NCBI RefSeq assembly: GCF_014642175.1
Contig: NZ_BMIL01000003.1
Location: forward strand, 310,001 to 374,000
Direction of reading: 5' to 3'
Source: Pedobacter quisquiliarum
Lineage (GTDB): Bacteria; Bacteroidota; Bacteroidia; Sphingobacteriales; Sphingobacteriaceae
DNA length: 64,000 nucleotides
The notes under the pieces are model-generated. The model was given only the letters and a program-made list of their open reading frames with translations, did not search any database and was not told where the DNA came from. The translations under genes and the position numbers were made by a program. Of this stretch, positions 36,993 to 44,781 are shown one piece after another. Numbering within the stretch: the stretch's first letter is position 1; each line of letters opens with the position of its first letter.

Positions 36993-38282
36993 ATGCAGAC
37001 AGTATCAACGAGAGATCGTTTACAACAGGGAATTTACCTGGTGATTAATCCATTTGTAAAGGGATTAATAAAAATTGGTCTTACGCCAAATGCAGTAACC
37101 ACCCTAGGCTTACTCCTGAACATTGGGGTTGCAGTGGTGTTTGTTTTTGGCGCAGAGCGCAGTAACCGGGGTGACCTGGATTATGTCGGTTGGGCAGGCG
37201 CACTGGTTCTTTTTGCAGGATTATTCGATATGCTTGACGGTCAGGTGGCCCGTTTGGGTAATATGAGCTCAAAATTCGGAGCGTTATATGATTCAGTACT
37301 TGACCGCTACAGCGAACTTATTCTTTTTCTTGGTATCTGTTATTACCTGGTTTCTCACCACTACTTCCTGAGTTCTCTATTTGCCTTTATCGCAATGATT
37401 GGTTCCATGATGGTGAGCTATACGCGGGCCAGGGCCGAAGGGCTTGGGATTGAATGTAAGGGTGGACTGATGCAAAGACCTGAGCGTGTGATTACCATTG
37501 GTATTTGTGCGATTCTTTGCGGCGTTATGGGCGGTGTGATCGGTGGTGACTACAAGATCTATATTCCAGGTCTTCCTGTGCAGATCTTCGAGACCATGTC
37601 AATCTTTACCATACCGATTACGATTATGGCCTTTATGACCAACATCACGGCCGTGAACAGACTTCGTGACGCTAAGAAAGCATTGGATTTACAAGACAAG
37701 AAACAGTCGCAAGCGCCACTTGGAAAGGTTGTCGTGATCTTGCTTATGACATTTGTGGGTTTATTTGCCGGTGGTGCTGTTGCACAGACTGCTGATAACA
37801 GCAATCCCTCACCAATAAAGTTCCCTACGCCGAAAGGTATACCGCATGAACTGTTTTACTTACAGCGCGACCCAAACACGAATACGGTGATCTATGCGTT
37901 GAACTTAAAAGCGGATGGCAAAGTGGATCCGGAAAAACCCATAAATGTTTATTGGATGCGTTATGCGGATAAAGGTCAGAAAGAGGATCTGAGTTATGTT
38001 CAACGTAAATTTGCATACGGCGTACAGACCAAGGCACTTGGAAACGATGAGTACGAGATCAGGTTCGTTTCGCACAAGAAACTACCTTTGTACTTGAAGC
38101 GGTCGACGGTGGATAAGAAATACCACGTGTACATAGAGGCAAATGATAAGAAGATCGAGTTAGATCGTGTATTTGTTCGCATTGAAGGCGGATCGTACTG
38201 GATACCCAACGTTAGATATGTTGAACTTAAAGGCTTGAATGCCAAGTCACAAACGCCTATTGTTGAAAGATTAAAAATTTAG
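36993..38282 (+). CDS. CDP-alcohol phosphotransferase fused to DUF4833
   Basis: Residues 1-230 are a CDP-alcohol phosphatidyltransferase with the full motif D79..D82G83..A86R87 then G96...D100...D104 and about six membrane helices. Residues 245-265 (KVVVILLMTFVGLFAGGAVAQ) look exactly like a Sec signal peptide with an AVA-Q cleavage site. Residues 280-429 are a soluble DUF4833 domain (IPHELFYLQRDPN, YWMRYADKGQKEDL). The first domain should transfer inositol phosphate, or another alcohol, to CDP-diacylglycerol at the inner membrane; the second would lie in the periplasm. The ATG at 36993 is chosen; a TTG at 36969 overlaps the previous gene. It follows the DUF5686 gene by 13 nt. No frameshift is seen at the junction. 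Confidence 0.9.
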   Translation: MQTVSTRDRLQQGIYLVINPFVKGLIKIGLTPNAVTTLGLLLNIGVAVVFVFGAERSNRGDLDYVGWAGALVLFAGLFDMLDGQVARLGNMSSKFGALYDSVLDRYSELILFLGICYYLVSHHYFLSSLFAFIAMIGSMMVSYTRARAEGLGIECKGGLMQRPERVITIGICAILCGVMGGVIGGDYKIYIPGLPVQIFETMSIFTIPITIMAFMTNITAVNRLRDAKKALDLQDKKQSQAPLGKVVVILLMTFVGLFAGGAVAQTADNSNPSPIKFPTPKGIPHELFYLQRDPNTNTVIYALNLKADGKVDPEKPINVYWMRYADKGQKEDLSYVQRKFAYGVQTKALGNDEYEIRFVSHKKLPLYLKRSTVDKKYHVYIEANDKKIELDRVFVRIEGGSYWIPNVRYVELKGLNAKSQTPIVERLKI

Positions 38283-38288
38283 TGAAAA

Positions 38289-38909
38289 ATGAAAAGGAAT
38301 TTTGTTTCAAATTCTACTGAATCTGTAAGAATGTTTAAAAATGGATTTCTGGAAAGTTTGTCTAAAGTCCACTACTGGGTACCGCTGGTGGTATTCATCC
38401 CGGTAATCGGAGTTTTAAGCTGGCAGGCACTAACTGTGGAACAAATGAGTTTGCTAGCTTTTATCGGTTATACCTTACTTGGTTTATTTGTCTGGACAAT
38501 CACGGAGTATGTTTTACATCGCTATGTGTTTCATTTTTACCCGAGTTCGGAAATTGGTAAACGCATACACTTCATTTTTCATGGTGTACACCACGATTAC
38601 CCTAATGATGCGAAACGGCTGGTGATGCCACCTTCGGCAAGTATTCCCCTAGCAGCATTATTCTTCGCACTATTCTACTATCTGTTACCATCGAACATTG
38701 TTTACGCCTGCTTCCTTGGCTTTATTACGGGTTATCTGGTTTACGATATGACGCATTATGCGTTGCATCATGCCAGCTTTAAAAGCCCTTTCTGGATGAA
38801 ATTGAAAAAACATCATATGCTGCACCACTATTCGGATTCTACTAAAGGTTACGGGGTAAGCTCTGACTTCTGGGATAAGATCCTTGGCTCTAACTTCTCT
38901 AAGAAATAA
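38289..38909 (+). CDS. Fatty-acid hydroxylase (sterol-desaturase family)
   Basis: This 206-residue membrane protein has the di-iron histidine pattern of the family: EYVLHRYVFH, FIFHGVHHDYPND, HYALHH and KKHHMLHHY. It closely resembles the FA2H/Scs7 core, which 2-hydroxylates the acyl chain of ceramides, but has no cytochrome b5 domain, so another protein must supply electrons. It lies 6 nt after the phosphotransferase and 1 nt before the PAP2-like gene in the sphingolipid operon. Confidence 0.92.
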   Translation: MKRNFVSNSTESVRMFKNGFLESLSKVHYWVPLVVFIPVIGVLSWQALTVEQMSLLAFIGYTLLGLFVWTITEYVLHRYVFHFYPSSEIGKRIHFIFHGVHHDYPNDAKRLVMPPSASIPLAALFFALFYYLLPSNIVYACFLGFITGYLVYDMTHYALHHASFKSPFWMKLKKHHMLHHYSDSTKGYGVSSDFWDKILGSNFSKK

Positions 38910-38910
38910 A

Positions 38911-39849
38911 ATGCCGCTTACTTATTCTGGCGGAAAAACGCTTTATTCACTGCAGGACTTTTTAATAACTACGGCGCTCTCACTGGCTTACCTGATATTA
39001 TCGTTTGTAATGATTGGTTTTAAGTCAGATCAGGTTGTACTGATTTTGATTTTTAACGTTTGTTACTATGCATCGGCTTATACCAGGAAATTTATCCTGG
39101 GCTTTTCGATCTTCATTGTTTACTGGATCATTTTTGATTACATGAAGGCCTTTCCGAATTACCGCTTCCACGAGGTGAGTACTTTGGAGCTTTACAATCT
39201 GGAGAAGTCCTTTTTCGGGATAAATGATCAAGGGCTGTTACTTACACCCAATGAGTACTTCAAGGCACATCATCATGTCTTTATTGATGTGGTAAGTGGT
39301 TTTTTCTACCTGATGTGGATTCCGGTTCCATTGGCATTCGCTGCATTTTTATTCTTTAAGAACAGGCACGAGTTCCTTTACTTCTCTTTGAGTTTTGTGC
39401 TGGTGAATTTGATTGGATTCGTAATCTATTACTTGTATCCGGCTGCACCACCATGGTACATACAGCAGCATGGGTATGAATTCATTGCGAACACGCCCGG
39501 TAATACAGGTGGACTGGCCAGATTTGATGCTTACTTTGATGTGCCGGTTTTTGCTTCCATCTACAGCAAAAGTTCTAATGTGTTTGCTGCGATGCCTTCT
39601 TTACACTCCTCATATCCAGTGATAGTATTGTACTATGGTATCCGGAACCGCCTTGGTCTTTTCAACTTATTTTTCGCCATCGTGATGTTGGGTATATGGT
39701 TTACCGCAATTTACACCAGCCACCATTATTTACTGGATGTGCTTGCAGGTATCAGCTGCGCGATCGTTTCTATTTACCTGTTTAATTATCTGGTTAAACA
39801 TACCCGCTTGAAAAAGCTATTGGACAGGTATGCTAAAGCAATTGCGTAA
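38911..39849 (+). CDS. PAP2/AUR1-like inositol-phosphoceramide synthase candidate
   Basis: This 312-residue protein has about six membrane helices and a PAP2-type active site: AMPSLHSSYPVIVLYY and, later, AIYTSHHYLLDVLAG with the catalytic His and Asp. This layout matches the AUR1/inositol-phosphoceramide synthase branch more than soluble phosphatases. It would move phosphoinositol from phosphatidylinositol to ceramide. The ATG at 38911 directly follows the hydroxylase stop; a TTG at 38884 would overlap it. It ends the sphingolipid operon. Confidence 0.85.
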   Translation: MPLTYSGGKTLYSLQDFLITTALSLAYLILSFVMIGFKSDQVVLILIFNVCYYASAYTRKFILGFSIFIVYWIIFDYMKAFPNYRFHEVSTLELYNLEKSFFGINDQGLLLTPNEYFKAHHHVFIDVVSGFFYLMWIPVPLAFAAFLFFKNRHEFLYFSLSFVLVNLIGFVIYYLYPAAPPWYIQQHGYEFIANTPGNTGGLARFDAYFDVPVFASIYSKSSNVFAAMPSLHSSYPVIVLYYGIRNRLGLFNLFFAIVMLGIWFTAIYTSHHYLLDVLAGISCAIVSIYLFNYLVKHTRLKKLLDRYAKAIA

Positions 39850-39988
39850 CATCAGGCTTTTAGCTTGCCAGCTGCTATCAGTTTGATCAGCTGCCTGGAT
39901 ATTTTAGTTTGCTATTATTTTTAGCTTTATAGAAAAGTATCTGATCTATTATATTTAGATTTGATGCAGGCACTTAGCTGCGCAGGTA

Positions 39989-41335
39989 TTGGAAAAACAC
40001 ATTAAACTATCGGAACTTACGTCCAGCATTCAACGAAAGATTGATGATGCTTTTGCGAATCATGCCTTTTGGGTGGTTGCCGATGTTACGAATCATACCT
40101 ACAAAGCGGCCAATAACTATCACTATTTCGAGTTGGTAGAAAAAGAAGTCACTTCATCCAGGATTGTTGCCAAGGTTGCGGGACGGGCATGGGGTGCAGG
40201 TGCGCTTCGCATTGACCGTTTTGAGCAAAGTACCGGTCAGCGTTTTAGCAACAATGTGCATGTGCTGGTATTGGTTATGGTTCAATATACCCCGGCATTT
40301 GGACTACAATTAAACCTGCTGGATATTGATACGAGTTTTACCCTGGGGCAGTTTGAGAAGATGCGCCTGGCGACATTGGAGATGCTGCTGAGCCGTAATC
40401 CGGACTTTATCAGAAAGGTAGGGGATCAGTATATCACCAAGAACAAGCAACAGGAATTAAAACCTGTTATGCAGTATCTTGCTGTATTGAGTTCTGATAC
40501 CTCTGCAGGCTATCAGGATTTCAGACATACGCTAGCGAACAATCCCTGGGGATATGGTTTTAAAATTGACGATTACTTCACGGCAGTACAGGGGGAAGGC
40601 AATGCTAAGAACCTCGTTAACCGCTTGATCGATATTTATGAATCGGGTAAACCATACGATGCCGTGATTTTGATCAGGGGTGGCGGTGCACAGACGGACT
40701 TCCTGATTTTTGACAACTATGAACTGAGCAGGGCAGTGGCTAGATTTCCCATTCCGGTGATCACGGGAATTGGCCACCAGAAGAATGAGACCATTTGTGA
40801 TTTGATGGCGAATACGGCTTTAAAAACGCCGACGAAGGCCGCTGAGTTTATCCTGGCAAACAACCGTGTTTTTGAAGAGAAGCTTATCCATGCGCAGAAA
40901 AGGATCATCATAAAAACACAACAAACAATCCAGCAGCACCAGCACCGTTTGTCTATGGTGAAGTCCTACTTTGTAGGTGACGTACTGGGCTTATTACAAC
41001 ATATGCAAAGTGCCTTATCGAGGTTGTCGGGATTAGTGCTTGCAGTACCTGGGATGTTGTTGCAAAACAAGGAGCTGGCATTGCTGCAACTGCAAAAGGA
41101 ACTGAAGGCGAATACGGAAGACCTCCTGAAGAATAAGGCATCAAGTCTGCTACTGCTTGAAACCATGATCAGGCTGATGGATCCTGTACACATACTTCGT
41201 AAGGGTTTCACCATGATCAAGATCGGAGAAAGAATCGTTACAAATGAGGAGGTGCTGGTACCTGGCACGGAGATTACCATCCAGCGGGCAGCGGATGAAG
41301 TAAAAGCAATCGTATCACAAAATCAAGAAATATAA
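39989..41335 (+). CDS. xseA: Exodeoxyribonuclease VII large subunit
   Basis: This 448-residue protein matches XseA: an OB-fold start (IKLSELTSSIQRKIDD, HYFELVEKE), the catalytic-domain block DAVILIRGGGAQTDFLIFDN, TGIGHQKNETICDLMA and a long coiled-coil C-terminal region. It degrades single-stranded DNA to oligonucleotides together with XseB. No ATG lies in frame upstream, since a stop is found 25 nt before, so the start is TTG at 39989. Its TAA overlaps the xseB ATG by 1 nt. Confidence 0.93.
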   Translation: MEKHIKLSELTSSIQRKIDDAFANHAFWVVADVTNHTYKAANNYHYFELVEKEVTSSRIVAKVAGRAWGAGALRIDRFEQSTGQRFSNNVHVLVLVMVQYTPAFGLQLNLLDIDTSFTLGQFEKMRLATLEMLLSRNPDFIRKVGDQYITKNKQQELKPVMQYLAVLSSDTSAGYQDFRHTLANNPWGYGFKIDDYFTAVQGEGNAKNLVNRLIDIYESGKPYDAVILIRGGGAQTDFLIFDNYELSRAVARFPIPVITGIGHQKNETICDLMANTALKTPTKAAEFILANNRVFEEKLIHAQKRIIIKTQQTIQQHQHRLSMVKSYFVGDVLGLLQHMQSALSRLSGLVLAVPGMLLQNKELALLQLQKELKANTEDLLKNKASSLLLLETMIRLMDPVHILRKGFTMIKIGERIVTNEEVLVPGTEITIQRAADEVKAIVSQNQEI

Positions 41336-41541
41336 TGGAAGAGATTACCTACGAATCAGCATACCAGGAGCTGGAAGACATCACGAGAGCGATAGAGAAC
41401 GAAGCGGTTTCGGTTGATGTGCTCGCATTGAAAGTGAAGCGGGCTTCCTTTCTAATTGAGTTCTGTCAGAAAAAACTCAGACAAACAGAAGAAGAAGTAG
41501 GAAACATCATCCGGAAAATAGAAGGCGATACCAGCAAATAG
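41335..41541 (+). CDS. xseB: Exodeoxyribonuclease VII small subunit
   Basis: This 68-residue helical protein matches XseB (TYESAYQELEDITRAIE, then a heptad-like region). It binds the XseA coiled coil in a multi-subunit nuclease. It is translationally coupled to xseA by a 1-nt overlap, and a perfect palindrome terminator follows. Confidence 0.93.
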   Translation: MEEITYESAYQELEDITRAIENEAVSVDVLALKVKRASFLIEFCQKKLRQTEEEVGNIIRKIEGDTSK

Positions 41542-41566
41542 GTGTATTTGAGCGCTTTTAAAGTCG

Positions 41567-41616
41567 CAAATAAAAAAGGGTATGATAACGATCGTTATCA
41601 TACCCTTTTTTATTTG
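41567..41616. terminator. Bidirectional terminator formed by a 50-bp perfect palindrome
   Basis: Each arm is 25 nt with no mismatch and no spacer (centre CGATCG at 41589-41594); the ends are A- and T-rich. It lies between the convergent xseB and YceI genes and can end both transcripts. Confidence 0.85.
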
Positions 41617-41630
41617 GCAGTATTTGGAAT

Positions 41631-42212
41631 TTATTGTTTTACAAATTCAGTATTTGCATTAAGAACAACCTCATCGCTTAACATTGCATTCGGGTATTTA
41701 GCGCCGAAGTTGAAGTCAGCACGTTTGATGGTACCGCTAACTTTGAAACCAGCGATGGTTTTTTTAGATTGTGGGTTAGTGATTACACCTCTAAGTGTTG
41801 CATCAAGGGTTACTGGTTTAGTTACGCCGTGGAAAGTAAGGTTTCCAGCAACTTTGTATTTATTGCCGCTTACTTTTTTCACAGAAGTACTTTTGAAAGT
41901 CAGCTTTGGATATTTTGCTGCATCGAAAAAGTCTTCAGAAACAAGGTGCTGGTCTCTTTTTTCGTTGTCCGTATTAACTGAAGCAACATCCGCGCTTAGC
42001 TCAACAACAGCATCGGTAAAGTCTTCCTTCGAAGCAGTAATTTTAGCGTCGAAATTCTTAAAGGAACCTTCTACGTCTGAAACCATTAAGTGGGTGATTT
42101 CAAAGCCTAGCTTAGAGTGCGCTTTGTCTACCATCCAGGTAGTAGATTGGATGCCTTTGAATCCAAAAAGTGTGGTAGCCACAACAACAAATAGTAATGA
42201 TAGTTTTTTCAT
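41631..42212 (-). CDS. YceI-family periplasmic lipid-binding protein
   Basis: This 193-residue protein has a signal peptide (LSLLFVVVATTLFGF) and a YceI domain: WMVDKAHSKLGFEITHLMVSDVEGSF, VSEDFFDAAKYPKLTFKS and NLTFHGVTKPVTLDA. YceI proteins are lipocalin-like and bind isoprenoid chains; their physiological role is unsettled. It is expected in the periplasm. Confidence 0.93.
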   Translation of the reverse strand: MKKLSLLFVVVATTLFGFKGIQSTTWMVDKAHSKLGFEITHLMVSDVEGSFKNFDAKITASKEDFTDAVVELSADVASVNTDNEKRDQHLVSEDFFDAAKYPKLTFKSTSVKKVSGNKYKVAGNLTFHGVTKPVTLDATLRGVITNPQSKKTIAGFKVSGTIKRADFNFGAKYPNAMLSDEVVLNANTEFVKQ

Positions 42213-42288
42213 CTTAATTTAATTTGTGACAAATATGGAATAATATTTTTCATCTTGTATTGATGTATGTTAAGAAACATTCTGTCAT

Positions 42289-42296
42289 TATTTTTG
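42289..42296 (+). promoter_or_regulatory. Probable -7 element for the PAP2 phosphatase gene
   Basis: TATTTTTG matches TAnnTTTG, 44 nt before the ATG. No well-spaced -33 TTTG is present. Confidence 0.45.
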
Positions 42297-42340
42297 TAAT
42301 GCTAGTATATCGCTTGTTCAATCTCTACGTTTAATGAAGT

Positions 42341-43078
42341 ATGCATAAAATCTCTGCCCTGATCTTTGTCCTGTTCTTTCCATTTTGCCTGTCTGCTCAA
42401 GAGCTTGATAGTGTTCCAAAAAAAGAGAAGGTGGGCGTAAAACCCTTCATTATACCTGCGGCACTTATCGGCTATGGCTTTATCGCAAAGGGTGACAATT
42501 TCATAAATGATTTTGACAAAAGCATACAGCGAAGGTTGCACAGCAGTAATCCAAACCCATCAGAAAGGGCAGACGATATTTTAAGGTATACCCCGGCAGC
42601 GATGGTGTACGGTTTGCATCTGGTTGGCATCAAAGGAAAGAACAGTCTGGTTGATGCGACGGGGGTGTACGTACTATCCACGGTGATCATGGGGGCGTCG
42701 GTGCAAACAACTAAGCGCCTGACCCAGCATGTTCGACCGGACGGATCAGATCAGCATTCCTTTCCTTCAGGCCATGCAAGCACGGCTTTTGCATCTGCAG
42801 AATTCCTAAGGCAGGAGTATGCAGATGTTTCGCCCTGGTATGGCTACGCAGGTTATACTATTGCAACAGCCACGGGTGTTTTGCGCCTGAAAAATAACAA
42901 ACACTGGTTTGGGGATGTTGTGGCTGGAGCGGGCTTCGGCATTCTGTCTACAAAGGCAGCATATCTGTTGTACCCAGAGATTAAAAAGCTGTTTAAAACT
43001 AAACCCGGAACATCATATACGCTTATTCCGGGTTACCAGCAAAATCGTATCGGCCTGAATTTCAATGCTACATTTTGA
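42341..43078 (+). CDS. PAP2-family phosphatase
   Basis: This 245-residue protein has a signal peptide (ALIFVLFFPFCLSAQ) and the PAP2 motifs KRLTQHVRPDG, SFPSGHASTAFA and the final LKNNKHWFGDVVAGA with His and Asp. The domain should face the periplasm and cleave lipid or isoprenoid diphosphates. Unlike the 38911 gene, it has few membrane helices and is not in the sphingolipid operon. Confidence 0.9.
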   Translation: MHKISALIFVLFFPFCLSAQELDSVPKKEKVGVKPFIIPAALIGYGFIAKGDNFINDFDKSIQRRLHSSNPNPSERADDILRYTPAAMVYGLHLVGIKGKNSLVDATGVYVLSTVIMGASVQTTKRLTQHVRPDGSDQHSFPSGHASTAFASAEFLRQEYADVSPWYGYAGYTIATATGVLRLKNNKHWFGDVVAGAGFGILSTKAAYLLYPEIKKLFKTKPGTSYTLIPGYQQNRIGLNFNATF

Positions 43079-43178
43079 TTTATGCAATCTGGTATCGGGG
43101 ATGTAACGTCTTAATGCGCGCTTTTAGCAATTGTGGCAAAATAGTTGTGTACAAAATATAAAAATGTTAATTTCGAAT

Positions 43179-43586
43179 ATGATCAGAAGAATACATGTAC
43201 TTGAGGATGACAGTGACATCAGAGATGTTATAGAATATTTGTTAAAGGATGAAGGATATGAGCTACAATTATCTTCTTCATTCAGTGAGTTAAAAAGTAA
43301 GTTGAAAGATTCTTTGCCAGATTTGTTTTTGGTGGATGTTATGCTTCCAGACGGTAACGGTATTGAGATTTGTACTGATCTTAAAAATGATATGTTTACC
43401 AAACATATTCCAGTGATCGTGATGTCAGCGAATCCAAGGAGTAAAGAACTTAGTACACAGGCAAGCGCTGACGATTACATCAGCAAACCGTTTGATGTAG
43501 ATGACGTGGTAAAACGTATTGATCAGTTGTTGGACAAAAAAGGAACAAAAGCAAATCCTGGTTCGACTGCGAACGAGATTGCTTAA
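43179..43586 (+). CDS. Single-domain response regulator
   Basis: This 135-residue protein is a lone receiver: acidic pair near the start (VLEDDSD), phospho-acceptor Asp in LFLVDVMLPDG, Ser in VIVMSAN and Lys in YISKPFD. There is no output domain, only a short disordered tail. The ATG at 43179 is chosen; an ATG at 43164 is an alternative. It likely takes part in a phosphorelay or controls a partner protein. Confidence 0.9.
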   Translation: MIRRIHVLEDDSDIRDVIEYLLKDEGYELQLSSSFSELKSKLKDSLPDLFLVDVMLPDGNGIEICTDLKNDMFTKHIPVIVMSANPRSKELSTQASADDYISKPFDVDDVVKRIDQLLDKKGTKANPGSTANEIA

Positions 43587-43602
43587 TTAGGATATAATAC
43601 TG

Positions 43603-43636
43603 AAAAGCCTGCATCGATTGATGCAGGCTTTTTTTG
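43603..43636 (+). terminator. Rho-independent terminator
   Basis: Stem AAAGCCTGCATC / GATGCAGGCTTT, 4-nt loop GATT, then a T-run, after the receiver gene. Confidence 0.9.
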
Positions 43637-43706
43637 TGAGGTTTATTTTGCGGATCCTGTTTACAATAGGAGGTCGTACTAGAGGGATTTAAATACTAAA
43701 ATATAG

Positions 43707-44225
43707 ATGTCACAGGAATTAGAGGTTTGGCAACGCGGGCCGCTGCCAGGGATTACACCGATCTTGCAGCCAGTAGGGCATGCACTGTTACAAGCCCGGG
43801 AAGAGGTAGAATTGTATCTTGAAAGTTTTCCCGATCGCTTACTTTGGGTAAAGCTTGCGGGAATGGCTTCTGCTGGCTTCCATTTACAGCACCTTAGCGG
43901 GGTGCTCGACAGGGTATTTACATATGCACGTGGCGAAAAGCTTAATTCTTTTCAGTTTGAACAGCTAGAGGCAGAAGGCAAGGATATACCGGAGGGACTT
44001 ACGGTAAGCACACTGTTGGATCGTTTCCGCAAGCAGGTAGATCAAGCTATGGAGCAATTGAGGACGACTGACCCGGCTACATTAGCAGATTATCGGGGCG
44101 TAGGACGAGCAGGCCTGCCTTCAACAGTGATCGGGCTGCTGGTGCATGGTGCAGAGCATACCATGCGTCATGTAGGACAATTAATGGTAACTGTAAAGGT
44201 GCTGGCACATGGAAAAGGTGAATAG
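43707..44225 (+). CDS. DinB-like protein
   Basis: This 172-residue four-helix protein matches the DinB/YfiT superfamily: conserved His in ASAGFHLQHLSGVLDRV and VHGAEHTMRHVGQ form the expected metal site. Members act as thiol-dependent transferases or metal-bound enzymes, with varied substrates. The gene's end overlaps the next by 17 nt. Confidence 0.85.
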   Translation: MSQELEVWQRGPLPGITPILQPVGHALLQAREEVELYLESFPDRLLWVKLAGMASAGFHLQHLSGVLDRVFTYARGEKLNSFQFEQLEAEGKDIPEGLTVSTLLDRFRKQVDQAMEQLRTTDPATLADYRGVGRAGLPSTVIGLLVHGAEHTMRHVGQLMVTVKVLAHGKGE

Positions 44226-44775
44226 TTGGCGGGCGGAACTCGACCTGCTGGTCGATATCATCTCCAGAGCTGGCCTGAGCAGTACCATTAAGTGGGGCAC
44301 TGATGTCTTTACCTATAAAGGGAAGAACGTGGTTGGCATTGCTGGATTTAAGGATTATGTAGCATTGTGGTTTTATAATGGTGTGTTTCTGAAAGATGAG
44401 CACCAGGTATTACAGTATGCGCAGGAGGGGAAGACAAAAGCATTGCGACAATTGCGTTTTTACAATAAAGAAGACATCGTGGCTGATTTGATTTTGGAAT
44501 ACGTGAAGGAAGCAATGGCGCTTGTAGATGCAGGTAAGCGCCACAAACCAGAAAAGCTACCCCGTCCAGCAATGCCGGATTTGCTGGATGCGGCACTTGA
44601 AAGCAATACAAAGCTCAAGTTGGCTTTTGAGCAGCTCCCTCCATATAAACAGAAGGATTACATAGAACACATTGCTTCGGCAAAAAGGGCTGAAACGCAG
44701 TTGGCACGCTTGGAGCAGATCTTACCAATGATTTTAAATGGTGAGGGGCTGCATGACAAGTATGGAAAAAGATGA
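44209..44775 (+). CDS. YdeI/DUF1801-type protein
   Basis: This 188-residue protein matches the DUF1801/OmdA group: TIKWGTDVFTYKGKNVVGIAGFKDYVALWF in the first half and PPYKQKDYIEHIASAKRAETQ in the second. The family is widespread and its function is unknown; the C-terminal repeat often binds or modifies nothing that is known. It is co-translated with the DinB-like gene (17-nt overlap). Confidence 0.9.
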   Translation: MEKVNSWRAELDLLVDIISRAGLSSTIKWGTDVFTYKGKNVVGIAGFKDYVALWFYNGVFLKDEHQVLQYAQEGKTKALRQLRFYNKEDIVADLILEYVKEAMALVDAGKRHKPEKLPRPAMPDLLDAALESNTKLKLAFEQLPPYKQKDYIEHIASAKRAETQLARLEQILPMILNGEGLHDKYGKR

Positions 44776-44781
44776 GAAATC

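Noticed and set aside
39850..39988. Stem-loop built on two CAGCTG copies after the sphingolipid operon
   Set aside because: The stem has a bulge and no T-run; I cannot support it as a terminator.
41542..42222. 226-codon frame on the + strand
   Set aside because: It is antisense to the YceI gene and runs through the palindromic terminator; no ribosome site or domain is visible.
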